DNA of 64,000 nucleotides from Anthostomella pinea (Eukaryota > Ascomycota > Sordariomycetes > Xylariales > Xylariaceae), in the NCBI GenBank assembly GCA_963556695.1, contig CAUWAG010000003.1, forward strand, positions 4,402,001 through 4,466,000, written 5' to 3'. This document shows positions 1 to 11,272 of the stretch, piece after piece. The notes under the pieces were generated by a model. That model was not told where the DNA came from. It searched no databases and saw only the letters and a list, made by a program, of their open reading frames with translations. The number at the start of each line of letters is the position of its first letter. Within the stretch, counting starts at the first letter, position 1. The position numbers and the translations under genes are program-made.

Positions 1-204
1 CTTTGGCAGAACACCATCTCTGGCACCTCCATGGCCTCCCCTCACATTACCGGCCTTGGTGCTTACCTCTTGGCCCTAGAGGGTGAACGCGCACCGCAGG
101 CCCTCTGCAGCTACATTGCTTCGATTGCCACCTCGGGGACTCTCACCAGCATTCCCAGCGGCACCGTTAACCTACTTGCCTTTAACGATAACCCCAGTGG
201 TTAA
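1..204 (+). CDS. Subtilisin-like serine protease (S8 family), 3' end only
   Basis: The frame starting at base 1 encodes 67 residues and ends at TAA 202-204. It opens with the catalytic-serine block GTSMASPHITGLGAYLLALE, which is diagnostic of proteinase K-type subtilases; the serine in GTSMA is the nucleophile. The tail is short and has no membrane anchor or prohormone-type P domain, as expected for a secreted fungal S8 protease. The Asp and His parts of the triad, the inhibitor-like propeptide and the signal peptide lie left of the window, so secretion is inferred from the family. The gene points away from the kinase-like relic that follows. Family assignment is secure; substrate is unknown. 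Confidence 0.93.
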   Translation, partial: LWQNTISGTSMASPHITGLGAYLLALEGERAPQALCSYIASIATSGTLTSIPSGTVNLLAFNDNPSG

Positions 205-483
205 GGAGATACATGAGTTGGAGTGCTGGGCTTTCTAGCAGAGTTCGTGGTTCCCAACCCAGCAGATTGAGAGGTGGTCTCAATATACTCATCAATCCTG
301 GCTCTGCCACAACCTAGAGAAAATGACAATCTACTTCTTTGGCTTATGGCTGGACCCTGTGATTCTTCCCCCTTAACCATAACGCCATCATGGCTCCAGT
401 GAACCCTGTACCCTCCCGCCTCCGCTAAGACCACACGAAAGCTCCTTCCCCCACCGTCACCCAGAGTAGCTTTTTAGAAGACT
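205..483. other. Intergenic, nothing recognised
   Basis: This is the 3' flank of the protease gene. I see no convincing coding pattern, RNA gene or repeat. Confidence 0.5.
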
Positions 484-1205
484 GTATTCGGCAGGTCAGC
501 TAGATGAAGTAACAATCTTCAAGCTAATCCTCCAGTTCATCAAACATCCTTTCCAATTTCTTATCCTCATCTTCCATATCCGATTTACCTCCCGACAGTG
601 ACGCAATTTCGCAATCGACGAGCTAGCAGTGCCCGTTCTTGACGATGAACTGTTCCAGATTCAAATCCCCATGGCAATAGCCCGTTTTGTGAAATGCGCA
701 AACCTTTTCCAAGCAAATGTCCTTGTCTTTCTTGCTTGGTTCGTCGCCATCGATCAGCTCGAGGAGAAAGCCGATAGGTTTCCCTTCTTCCGTAACCAGT
801 GCCAGAAAACCGGGACCGATAGACTTGCATTATACCTCCCTGTAGACGCCAACCTTGCCCTTGAAACAGTCTTCGTACATTTGCATCTTGTACAGTACTT
901 TGCCGAACACCGGGGCCCGAGCTGTATAGTCCTTCAGCACGCACCTCGCGATAACCCCACCAGGCCTAACAGCAGCGGCCGTAGTGCCAGTCTTCGGTGA
1001 CGCATCGCGACCCTGGAAGCCCGTTGACCGCTACGCCGTCGGTAAGCTGCTAGGCCACCTGTTCATCATAGAGCTGGAGCACCACCTTGATGATGCCGAG
1101 GTCATCGCCAGCCTCGTCGATCTGGACGTGATTGATCCGGGCGGCAAATCAGTGGATTCAAGGATGAATAGGTCGACGCAGAATGCTTCAGTGGAAACGC
1201 TCTGA
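484..1205 (-). pseudogene. Decayed protein-kinase-like gene
   Basis: On the minus strand one frame carries a recognisable kinase-fold core: a lobe ending in FLALVTEEGKPIGFLLELI, then the catalytic-loop-like CHGDLNLEQFIVKNG, then LVDCEIASLSGG where a DFG-like metal site would be. This resembles the small fungal kinase/aminoglycoside-phosphotransferase-like proteins. The frame is broken by TAA at 830-832, TAG at 623-625 (exactly between the catalytic loop and the metal site) and TAG at 524-526. Upstream (about 950-1180) the similarity continues in another frame (RINHVQIDEAGDDLGIIKVV) with more stops, so there is at least one frameshift. The stops fit CAG/CAA codons turned into TAG/TAA. Certainly not functional; the exact family is an inference. 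Confidence 0.7.
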
Positions 1206-1421
1206 AAAAGCAACCTCATGGAACTAACTGCCTTATATTATGCTATCTCGTCTGATAAGCCAAAAGATTGCAGTTTCACCCCTTTGAGAGGTGTCATCAA
1301 GAACAGCCACTTCTGGGCGCACTCCCTTTGGGCGCCCAATATCCCGTCCACACACATTGCAGCTTCATATATAGCAAGGTGTCGAGCGCCAGCATTGTAT
1401 CCTGAATTGGCCAGCGGATAT

Positions 1422-2546
1422 TTAGCTTTGAGAACCACCCACTGTCACAGTGAAGAGGACCGGATCACCAGCGTTGACCTTGCCGGACTGATCGTCGCCG
1501 TCGTCCGGCTGCACGTCATCGTAAGCAAAAGCGTAGCCCTTTCCATCAATGTTGTGCTCGTGTACAAGACGCGCATAGTGGTTCGTAGGATCCCGCCGGT
1601 AGAAAGTCGGCGGGTGCGAGGGATGGTCATCCGCCTCGAGCAGAGCTGTGCGGACGAAAGCTGCGGCCAAACGCGGGATAATGGCATTGCGCGTTGCCGA
1701 AGGGCCCGTGGTGAAGGGACCACTATTGCAACCGAGGATGTCGGCGGTGGTAGGCTTGCCGAACTTCTCATCGCCGACCAGCACTTCACCCTTGTCTGTG
1801 AACTTGCCGTCGAGGACGCCAGGCTCGGCCTGCGTGTTGATCTTGATCACCTTCTGGTTCTTGCAGTAGTGGTCCCACACCTCGTCGACGTAGGGTTCGT
1901 AGTACCCGTCGAAACTGGCGCCCACCGCATTACCATGCGTTGCATTAAGGACGCGCAGGGGCTTGCCGTCGCGCTCGACCACAAGCTTGTCCCAAGGTCG
2001 GCCATCACTGCGCGCCTGCTCGCAAAGCCTCGCTGCAAAACGGTCCAGACCGTCGGGCGCCATGCCGGCAACGTGCTGCTCTGGACCATTGGCCGTCTTC
2101 AGAGTGATGGCGATAGGCAGGCTAGCCACGAAGTCGACGTAGCTGATGTTGGCGTAGAGCTGCGCGTCGTTGAGGGTAAACTCGCAAAAGCCGAAGTCGA
2201 CGCCTGCGTTGGGATCGCTGGGATTCAGCACGCTCGGCTCGACGAGGGCCGGACCAGGGTTGAGCAGGAATGTGAGCTTGCCGTCGCGAGCGAACCATAT
2301 CCGGCCGCCGGCAATCTGTGGAATCTTGGTCATGACGGTGTTGCCAGGCGGCCCGAGGGGAATGGCACAGTCTTCGGTCAGAGGTGAGCCAATGCCGGGC
2401 GGGTTCTGGGGGAAGTAGAGGCTTTGGCCGTCCGCCCTGAGCATACAGCGTTGGCCGCCATGCTGTATGGCGATTCCAGTGATGTATGCATACAGCTGGT
2501 CAGAACTGCTATTGTTCCGTAGAGCTATTTGGAGAGAGTTTGGCAT
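1422..2546 (-). CDS. GH64 beta-1,3-glucanase-like protein
   Basis: An uninterrupted 374-residue frame on the minus strand, ATG at 2546. The order of segments matches glycoside hydrolase family 64 (thaumatin-like fold beta-1,3-glucanases): an N-terminal beta-sandwich beginning with a sugar-ligand-like region (ALRNNSSSDQLYAYITGIAI), VDFGFCEFTLND with YANISYVDFV, the GNAVGASFDGYYEPYVDEVW segment near the middle, and a C-terminal HYARLVHEHNIDGKGYAFAYDDV block. Family members hydrolyse beta-1,3-glucans of fungal or plant walls. No signal peptide is visible at the chosen ATG, so a cytosolic role or an unrecognised upstream exon is possible. There are no introns and the length is typical. Family call confident; activity inferred. 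Confidence 0.88.
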   Translation of the reverse strand: MPNSLQIALRNNSSSDQLYAYITGIAIQHGGQRCMLRADGQSLYFPQNPPGIGSPLTEDCAIPLGPPGNTVMTKIPQIAGGRIWFARDGKLTFLLNPGPALVEPSVLNPSDPNAGVDFGFCEFTLNDAQLYANISYVDFVASLPIAITLKTANGPEQHVAGMAPDGLDRFAARLCEQARSDGRPWDKLVVERDGKPLRVLNATHGNAVGASFDGYYEPYVDEVWDHYCKNQKVIKINTQAEPGVLDGKFTDKGEVLVGDEKFGKPTTADILGCNSGPFTTGPSATRNAIIPRLAAAFVRTALLEADDHPSHPPTFYRRDPTNHYARLVHEHNIDGKGYAFAYDDVQPDDGDDQSGKVNAGDPVLFTVTVGGSQS

Positions 2547-3551
2547 GTTTGTGGTATTCGGAAGAACGTCACTGAACAGCGTATCTTGGGCGGAAGAACT
2601 GACAGACGGCAGGTGAAGAGGTGGTTAAGAAGACGATATTTTGGATCGATGTCGGTCTATGTTAATAAGGGGTTGTATGGGATATGACTAACGTCAGCCA
2701 GTCTTTCCAAGGTGCTGGAGAAGTTGGCCATGAAGAAGTTGATGACGTAGGCACTCTCCAAGTCGTGCATTACCTGACCATTTATTCGGCGATGTTAATC
2801 ACGAACGAATTGGCAAACTTCACGTTGGACCATGCCTACAGGTGGTGCTCATCTCTTGAGAGTACCTGCGGCTCAAACGTGAACAAGGCGGGCGTAACAC
2901 AGTTCTTCCCAAGGTATGTGTGTAGGTAGGTATTTGCTGGTGACATGTCTCGTAAGTGTACCAATTCCCAAGCTAGTGAGTGGCCCGACTGCCATGAGAA
3001 GTGGGTAGCCAGCCCCTTGCGCCCAGGCCGTGGATGGTGTTGACTGCCTCGTCTAAAATGACGGACATCACATTGAATGGCAATGAAGATTGTCCGTCGG
3101 TGGTGACCCCAGGATGCACTGCGGGCATTAATTACATGATGGATATTCTACAAGATAGTACCGCCTCAATGTGATCATACACTTCAAGTTGAGTTGGCTT
3201 GGGGCGAGTCTGGCGTCACATGTGGCTCCCCATTGTGGCACACCGCACAGCTTACATAAGGTGGATGGGGCTTTCCAGTGTCCCCGCCTCGGCTCGTCAT
3301 GCGCCATTGTTGGAACTTGGACCCCTGGCCGTTAGAAGTCTGGACCCGGCCGGGGTTGTCGCCTCTGCGCCTCCACGCTGCTCAACCCACACAGCATGCT
3401 GGCCACTCTTCCGCGACTGTCTCTCTTTCCGCTTTTTGACGACCTCGGAGTCTGACGAAACTATCTTCTGCACCATAGCTTATGCGAAGCTGTCCCGAAC
3501 CCTTTGCCGACGGATCAATCCTCTTGCGCCGTTCGCTCCTCGCCCTCGACC
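2547..3551. promoter_or_regulatory. Shared upstream region of the divergent GH64 and ERV2-like genes
   Basis: About 1 kb lies between two divergently oriented starts (2546 minus, 3552 plus), so it must hold both promoters. I see no conserved coding segment. The last 150 bases before 3552 are pyrimidine-rich, common for fungal leaders. No specific operator is claimed. Confidence 0.4.
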
Positions 3552-4333
3552 ATGGCGCGACATATTTCCATCATCGTCATCCTGGCCGTCGCCGGTTTTG
3601 TGATCCTATCATTCAACTCTTTCGGTAGCAGGCCAGACCGAATACCACAGAGTGTACCCGAGACTAGCAAATTGGGAGAAGAAGCCGTGGTGGTTCCGGA
3701 ACCCCCTTCGAGTGATTACAACAAAGAGAATGTGATAGCACCAAAACCCCCGGTGGTTGTTGAATCAACAGAGACAGTAGCCGATGTAAAGTCGGCCGTC
3801 TTTGCGTCCGAATCAAGCAATATCCTCACAGGAGGAGCCATAGCCCCCAAGCTGGAGAATGCGACAATTAAGTGCGTATCTAACCCACCGCTATTTCCAG
3901 CTTTGGACCGCACACTGACGTTTGGCTTCAATGCAGAGCTGAACTCGGTCGCGCAAGCTGGAAACTCTTTCACACCATGATGGCGCGATTCCCCGATAAG
4001 CCCACTCATGACGACTCGCTCGCGCTCAAGACGTACATCCAACTGTTCGCGCGACTATACCCCTGTGGCGACTGCGCCCGCCACTTCCAAAAGCTACTGG
4101 CCCAATTCCCACCACAGACCAGCTCCCGAAACGCAGCGGCAGGATGGGCGTGCCATGTACACAACCAGGTGAACGAGAGGCTGGAGAAGCCTTTGTTCGA
4201 TTGTAATAATCTGGGGGATTTCTATGACTGCGGCTGTGGAGACGAGGACAATAAGGGGGCTGCTGGCGGTGCCGGTACCGATGCTGATGCTGCTGTTGAT
4301 GCCGGAGAGTTGAAGCTCGAGAAGGACGAGTGA
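3552..4333 (+). CDS. ERV2: FAD-linked sulfhydryl oxidase, Erv2-type
   Basis: Two exons, 3552-3871 and 3937-4333, around a 65-nt intron (donor GTGCGT at 3872, branch CTGAC, acceptor CAG at 3936). Splicing joins ATI to KAELGRASWKLFHTMMARF, the hallmark start of the Erv/ALR helical domain. The redox-active CxxC follows in YPCGDCARHF, and then the WACHVHNQVNERLEKPLFDC FAD-binding segment with its distal cysteine pair. The ATG at 3552 is preferred over an in-frame upstream ATG (3504) because it opens directly on a hydrophobic signal-anchor (residues about 5-20). That anchor points to the secretory pathway (Erv2) rather than the mitochondrial Erv1. About 238 residues; the linker and acidic glycine/alanine-rich tail are poorly conserved. 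Role from family: makes disulfides in the ER, passing electrons to O2. Confidence 0.93.
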
Positions 4334-5236
4334 GTTTACTTAGGTCAGCAGAGCTGCCTGGATTCAGACCGTACTGATGAGTGACAGGGTTCCAGCAAAC
4401 CGTTGATTGATAGTTGATACCCCGGTGTATCTTGAAGCATGGCGAATGGAGTTATTGCCTTGGTCCAGCCCTTATCAGTATACAAATTGGCATGTGTCTG
4501 TCTATATTACCCCAAGGTTCTGAGGCGCACTGGTTCGTGCTCTGTTAGCAACACAGATGCGTTTCGTATGGCGTCCCGTGGAACGTATGGTCCGGTCCTG
4601 TTTCATCTACAGCCATTGCTTCCTTTTGGAGCGAATCTGTGTGATTGGGTATACGAGACGTCATGGTCCATGGGACAAGGCTCTCTGGTATTGCAGTATC
4701 CCGTACTGCGAGAGCACAGTTAGATAAGTAGTGCAAGTTGTATCAAAGCTTAGGGAGTGACGGCTTGCAATCTGAAGGCCTGTATTGCGGAATCTATGAA
4801 CTATTGAAGTTTCGACCGTAGATATGAAGCCACCGATTACCCAAGAGTATCGAGATGTAAGTACTCACATTCAGGTCAAAATATAGTTCTCCAATGCATG
4901 CCTGCATGGAGGGGCCCTCTACATACTTTAGTCTGATGGCTGATGGCAGGGAGACACGTGACGTAGGTGCTTTATGTGGGGCACGCCAAGCGCAAGGCGA
5001 GGCTGCTGTGCTGGGCTGCTGTGCTGCTGGGCGAGCCTGCGCGTCTGAGCTGCCTTGAGCTGCCTGAGCTCCATCGCTACCGTACCAACGACCAAAGCTC
5101 CCTCGCCCCCATCCCGCATCACCCCGAACTACATCGATCCATTCACGAACGACGACCCTCTTGATCACCTGGAAAATCAGAGCCCTTGAGTTTATCTGTG
5201 ATCATCACCTTGCCAGTCGCACCCACCCGAATCAAT
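4334..5236. other. Intergenic between ERV2-like and PRE3
   Basis: Contains the ERV2-like 3' UTR and the PRE3 promoter and leader. No coding pattern or repeat is convincing. I looked for the yeast proteasome element GGTGGCAAA and did not find it. Confidence 0.4.
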
Positions 5237-6240
5237 ATGGAGTTCGGCAACGCAGGCGTCTTGAACGAAGGTATGAAGCACCGAGCTCGAACAGGCAGCT
5301 TCCGCGACGCCAGACCAGGCTGACAGGCGATTGCTGTAGATGGCATCCACGTTGACATGGACCGACTGAAGAAGGGTGAAGTGAAGTAGGTACCAAAGGC
5401 GCACCCGGGCGATCAATCATGCTGACTTTCTCACAGCCTGGGTACCTCCATGTAAGCTCCGATTGGCATCCCGGAGCTACGATACCACGAGCTCCAACTC
5501 TGACCAGGTGATAGCATGGCCATAACCTTCAAGGACGGGGTTATTCTCGGTGCGTCAGCCAAAATCCCACCTGTATGCCTGGGTCTTTCAAACACAGCTG
5601 ACACGTTACTTTGATCCCACAGGCGCCGACTCTCGAACCACAACCGGAGCATACATCGCGAACCGAGTGACAGACAAGCTGACCCGGGTACACGACACCA
5701 TCTGGTGCTGTCGCTCCGGCTCGGCCGCTGATACACAAGCCGTGGCGGACATTGTGCAGTACCAGCTGGGCATGTTCGCGATGCGCAATGGCAAGCCGCC
5801 TACGACGCAAACCGCTGCGTCCATCTTCCAGGAGGTCTGCTACTCTAACAAAGACAGACTGAGGTAGGGATGCAGCTCCGGCCCACTGATATCAGGGCAG
5901 CTACTGACGCAAACGGTACAGCGCGGGACTCATCATTGCTGGCTGGGACGAGCGACACGGTGGCCAGGTCTACGCGATCCCTCTCGGAGGGTCTCTACAC
6001 AAGCAAGCATACTCGATCGGCGGTTCTGGCTCGACCTACATCTACGGATACTGTGATGCGCACTGGAAGGAAGGTATGGAGGAGGAAGACGCCGTCAACT
6101 TCGTCAAGGGTGCTCTTTCAGAGGCGATCAAGTGGGATGGTAGCTCTGGAGGTGTGATCCGCATGGTTGTCTTGACGAAGAAGGGGGCAGACCGACACCT
6201 ATACCTACCCGACGAGGACTACAAGGTGCGGCATACATAG
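5237..6240 (+). CDS. PRE3: 20S proteasome subunit beta-1 (caspase-like)
   Basis: Six exons: 5237-5270, 5340-5385, 5437-5451, 5515-5549, 5623-5863 and 5922-6240, all with GT/AG borders and consistent phase, giving 229 residues. The third exon is only 15 nt. A propeptide of about 30 residues ends at LGTSIMA: autocatalytic cleavage before the Thr of TSIMA would expose the N-terminal nucleophile. The mature part has [46 protein letters not shown] and [16 protein letters not shown], all nearly invariant in beta-1. The enzyme cleaves after acidic residues inside the 20S core. This is the most secure host gene here and a good marker for phylogenetic placement. Six exons in 1 kb also calibrate intron style for the window. 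Confidence 0.97.
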
Positions 6241-9042
6241 ATCGTCGCTACTATGAGCGACTTGCGAGGAGAGAAACAGGGCAGAACAGCGAGAGGCTGA
6301 TGGCGAGCGGATGTCATTCGCCACTTGTACAATACCATCAATATCAAGACGATATGGCAGTTCCCCTCCGTTGTCCGCGAGTTGCGGCGTGCTGTAGCTG
6401 TGGGCTTCATTCTAACCGTCACATCGCTATTGTCGATCACATCGTCAATCCGTCACGTTCTGCTCTGCGGCTGCAGGGTCTGGGATACCTGCCTCAAGTC
6501 TTGGCTGCATGCAATCAATTTAGCGGTGTGTGAGGCCACGAGCAAATCAACTCCCGATATCGAATCGGACAAGCCGATCTCGGACGAATGAGGAACGTGG
6601 TCGCGATCCGAGCCGCTGCGTTAGCAAGCTTTGGCAGGAGTTGCTCTTCTGGTCTGAATGCGATGGACTCGATCATGACCAGTATCATTTCCGTTGTGCG
6701 GCCGTACGGCAAGCAGACGCGCTCAGACGACATGGTATATTAATAAGTAGTAGAATAGGCGCTTTGTGAGGTAGCTTCAGCCTGATAGGCAGCATCGACA
6801 TGAGGCTTGTCTCAGCGGTCTTCATCCTTGATCGTGGTCGGCCCGACAGACAGGATGCTGCTATCAGGGAACTTCACCGCCGATGCGACATGGTTGTACC
6901 CAATCCATGGAGCGCGGGATGGCTGCTTCACAGGCGTACCTATGGACCTTCCGACTCAAGGGGCCGAATGCAATGATGAATGGTATGACAGAGGATGACA
7001 GAGGATGACATGTGCCTGTGGTCAAGGCACAGGACCCTGAATCGCGAATAACTTATTTAAGAATGCCGAGACGGCATATCCAAGCTAGAGAAGTTTACAT
7101 GTTCCGAGTCCATGGCAGTTGAAGTCTGATCGGCAGGGTTCAACATTCAACATCCCGAGGTCCTAATAAGTTAGTCCATCGACGGTGCCCTTCGTGGCCG
7201 CAACTACGAATCGAATACCTAAAGTACGGAGCCCTGAACTGCACGAACAAAGGCCAACGATGGATTAGAAGTCGGTATTATTCAAGGCAGACCGAGTGGC
7301 CTCGATATTGACCTGGCTGCTGCCCTTGAACAGGTGAAATACATGGCAATAATCAAAGTAGCATATCGGTATCAAATGGGAGACATGCGCAAACCGATAT
7401 TGAAGACAGGCCTGGGATAGTTCGATCGGCAATGATTCTAGAACCTCACTTTCGAGATTAGACATCTCGAAACCCCCACAGCGGGCACGCACAGCAACCT
7501 GGAAGGGTCACTGCACAGCCTCCTACCCCGGCGCTCCTACGGACCAATGGCAGCCCGTCTTGACAAGACCCCCAGCCAATGGCCATTGCGAAGGCACTGA
7601 CCTCAACTCAGGCCTCACCACAGACCAATTAAAAGTTACCAGCCAGCAGCGCGGCACGCAATTCATGTCACGCAATGTACGCTGCTAATGCTATCCATCA
7701 CGGAAAACACGTGCGAGCACCCACGCCCAAAAGTGGACAGATTAAACAACATGTGAGGATACTTCGAACTGCTACCTAATCAAGCTGGCGTCCAGTGCCG
7801 CAGCGCCACAACAGCCTCACCCCCCTTTTGGCTACGCTAATGTAGCATTACATAGTATGTTAGGTTCTTGCCGACTCTTCCAAACTTGAGACGTTCTCCC
7901 TCCTCTCCTCTTCAATCTGAGGTCCTCGAGAGACGTGGGATCTTGCCTTGTCGTCTTGTCGTGCTTTTCCTTCTCGATTGTGCCCGAGTCGTTTCCGCAT
8001 ATTTAATACTACTCTCTTGTTTGTTACTGGTCTTCCGTCATCCATGGGCCTACTTGAGTTACCTACCTGTCGACCACCTGCGGCTTCAAGTGTTTTATCT
8101 ATTTTAATCCCAATCCCAATCCCCTCTCTGCCGTCGGCACCACCGACACCGACCACTGACCCGACCCCAACCCGCGGGCCCCTCTTTGCCATTTGGTGAA
8201 AGGCCAGCAGAAACTGCCCAGTGGTTCGTCTGATGATAGTCGTCGCGTCGCAAGCAACAACCGGTTTTGATGTCATACTGCTCTGCTGCCACACATACCT
8301 CCTAAAGCAATCAGCCCATCTATCGCGATCATACCTGAATATCCTCTACTCTCACAATACACCTACGCATCCTACAGAGGTACCACCTATCACCCTATCA
8401 CCCTATCACTACATATTACCGACTGGGTACCGACCAGAAGCACCACCTCCACCTCCACCTCCTCCACATCCACCTCCGCTTCTTCACCACCTTCCTGGTT
8501 CTATTGGCATCATCCTGTTGGAGCTTGACGTACATATGCCTGCCAGCCTGCTTGCTCCAGAGCAGCCGCCGCCATATTCTGGCTCTTCTGGCAAGATTGA
8601 ACGCTGATCACTCAACTCACCCCCGCCCGTCAACTCTTAACAACCTGAAACTTGACCTCCTGGGTGCATGTATCCTTCCTTTCATCCACCTCCAACATCC
8701 AGCCACAATCCACCGACGGCCAAAAGCCTGTCGACAATTACTTCACAACTACTTGTCAATTACAGGCGACGCCATACGCCACCCTATTGATACCCGATAT
8801 CGTGTTGCTACCCTACGCGCCTCATCGTAGGTCCGTCGTCTTGGTCATCGAATCCTCCACTACAGGTCTCTTGGAAGATAGAGCATTGCGACCGAAACAC
8901 CACCGACCGCACGACCACGATACCCTCTCCTTTAGGACACCCACACACACATCAGCTGGTAATCTTAACTGATTTCACCACCTGCTACCGATCACTTCTT
9001 GCTCGTCGAGACTAGCATATTGATCTCGCACGTCGACTACAG
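6241..9042. other. Long intergenic and leader region upstream of the PHO80-like gene
   Basis: 2.8 kb without a supported gene. At 6983-7012 the unit GACAGAGGAT(GA) repeats about three times. From about 7860 onward the plus strand becomes strongly pyrimidine-rich, with a CCACCT-type microsatellite near 8440-8480. This is typical of long 5' UTRs of fungal regulatory genes and belongs plausibly to the cyclin gene downstream. Short open frames here are low complexity and I do not call them. Confidence 0.4.
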
Positions 9043-9612
9043 GTGAGCATACTGTCTCTTGTCATTCGTCCCCAGTTCCCACTCCCCACGACGCCATGCC
9101 TGCACAGCGCCGCACTGTTTCTTGATTCTCTTCTTTACCCATCTATAATACAAGCTGTTGAACCCCTGTGTTTGTCGTCTTGTGGCTGCGGCCCAAGTGC
9201 ATGCATGCTAGTGAGAGTGTTGATGCACCGTGAACGTTGTGAGATTGCCGCCTTGTCACCAAAGTCACGGACAGCCTGCAGATTATCATTCGAACATCTG
9301 TCTCTTTTGTCCAGGCAGGGCTCTCAACGCATTCCTGGGGTTACAGATTACAGGTTACAGTCCGTGCAAACATTTGCTGTTTTCCCATGGTACTGTTGTT
9401 GCACCGGGCGCCATGTCTCTGGGCAGCCAGGTTGCACCAGCCTCGACGACATCGGCTTCGTCATCGCTATGCGTTGTGCGTTGTGCCTTGTGCGCTGGGC
9501 TATTTCCATTTCTATTTCTTCCCTGGATTGTTCATTCAACCAAGAGTCGAACAGCATACACTGGCTGCATACACTGGCTGACACTGGCTGACACTGTATT
9601 TGTTCCCTACAG
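9043..9612 (+). other. Possible 5'-UTR intron of the PHO80-like gene
   Basis: A good donor (CAG/GTGAGC at 9043) and a good acceptor (CCCTACAG ending 9612) bracket a 570-nt segment directly before the cyclin ATG at 9688. The segment carries no coding pattern. Inference only; transcript reads would decide. Confidence 0.35.
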
Positions 9613-9687
9613 GTATTACACCTCGCTACGAGCTACGACGCCCCCACCAAAACCTCCAACCCGCTTTCGCCTCTCACATTTGGTGCC

Positions 9688-11272
9688 ATGGCTGCGGTAA
9701 TTGGCGACTTTGTCACGGATCACTCGCGATTCCATAACATGATAGCACCCTCGGCGTTGCAGCACGAGCACCCACATTCTTGCGAACCGGCCTACCGCTC
9801 CGAACCACGGAATACATCGTGGGAAGCTGTATCCCACAAGTCGTGGTCCCCAGTCTCTTCCACCCAGCATCGCGCCGCCGCGTCCAGCGCAACACCTTCG
9901 AAACGACTCTGGGAATCCTCAGAATCAGGAGCTGAGCAAAAGAACGCGTCTACCGGTGGCGCCTCGCGATTTCCTTCGCCCCCCGACTCGTCCTCGTCAA
10001 ACCCTGCCTCTGCCCGCGTAAAAGCACAGAATGCGACGAGTCCTCCAGCAAGCTACATGGCAGTCGAACAGCAACCGACTGCATCGGCAGTAACCACCGC
10101 CACTCCTATACCAGCTCAACAGCAGCCATCGCCCAAGTCTGACACTCCCAACACGGTTCCCTCACCGCCGTCGGCCTACAATGCATCCGCCCCCCAACAG
10201 GGCCGCACCGTCGTTGTTCGCGACCTTGCGCATATCCAGAGTCTCGCGAGAGCGGACCTGATGAATGGCAGCAACGGACCTGGCATACTGAACGATCCGC
10301 CTCAGCAGGCTATGAAGTATGAGATCAGCGGAATGCCCATCGGTGACATAATCGAAATGGTCGCGGCCTTGTTGACCAAGATCACTACCACCAACGATCT
10401 GCAACACGATGCGCTACACAGGAATGCGACCCATCAGCAGACTGCCGCAAGTCATAATACGGATGGTTCTTCAATGAGCCCCTTGAGCAGTTCTGTTCTT
10501 GCATTTCATGGCAAGAATGTGCCAGCCATCACGATCCTGAGCTACTTGAGCAGGATTCATAAGTACTGTCCAACTACTTATGAGGTATTCCTCAGCCTTC
10601 TCGTCTATTTTGATCGCATGACGGAGAGAGTCAACAATATGGTCGTGGAAGCGGAAGAGGCCAGGCGGCAGACACAGCAAGATCAGCAGCCCCGTACCGC
10701 CCCAGTGGATGCCCAGTCGAGCAGAAACAGAGATATGAAGATGCGGGATGAGAACGGTGTCGATAGCGACGAGGCTGGATCTGATCTAGCTGACGATGAG
10801 GACGGGGGAGCGGGTCCTGGGAAGACGACCGCGGGACAGCCCAATGACGCAGCAACGCCACAAGCTGGTCCGTCGCCGGCTACCTATTTTGTCGTCGACA
10901 GCTTCAACATACACCGCTTGATCATCGCCGGCGTCACCTGCGCGAGCAAGTTCTTCTCGGATGTGTTCTATACCAATTCAAGATACGCCAAGGTACGTCG
11001 CAACGCGAGAGGGTTCTTTGAGCATTTGGTGTAGCCTTCTGTTCACCTTTCTGTCATTCAACCTCTGCATGAGTCTGGATGCTAACGTACACTAGGTCGG
11101 TGGCCTGCCTCTCGCAGAGCTCAACCATCTCGAGTTGCAGTTCCTCCTCTTGAACGACTTTCGGCTAAATGTGCCCGTCGAAGACTTGGAGGTATACGCC
11201 ACAATGCTGGTCGAATTCTACGCCCGAGAAGTTCTTGCACAGCGATCACGACCAGCAACTGTCCCTGAGTGA
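9688..11272 (+). CDS. PHO80/PREG-type cyclin (Pho85-class CDK regulator)
   Basis: Two exons, 9688-10992 and 11096-11272, with donor GTACGT and a GCTAAC branch 12 nt before the CTAG acceptor; 493 residues. The first 210 residues are low-complexity Ser/Pro/Gln/Ala. The cyclin_N-like core starts about residue 210 (YEISGMPIGDIIEMVAALL) and includes AFHGKNVPAITILSYLSRIHKYCPTT. It is interrupted by an acidic loop (about 320-395), then resumes with FNIHRLIIAGVTCASKFFSD. The intron falls exactly inside the cyclin box, before VGGLPLAELNHLELQFL. These are signatures of the phosphate-regulon cyclins (yeast Pho80, Neurospora PREG), which bind a Pho85-type CDK and restrain the phosphate-starvation transcription factor. 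The large insertion inside the box is also seen in filamentous fungi. Role from family. Confidence 0.92.

Noticed and set aside
585..944. 119-residue minus-strand open frame
   Set aside because: Kinase motifs lie in a different minus-strand frame; this one is a shadow over the relic.
1218..2387. Long open frame on the plus strand
   Set aside because: It is the antisense shadow of the GH64 gene, which has coherent family motifs on the minus strand.
8221..9700. Several plus-strand open frames of 100-180 residues
   Set aside because: Low-complexity, pyrimidine-driven composition without domains; more likely 5' UTR of the cyclin gene.
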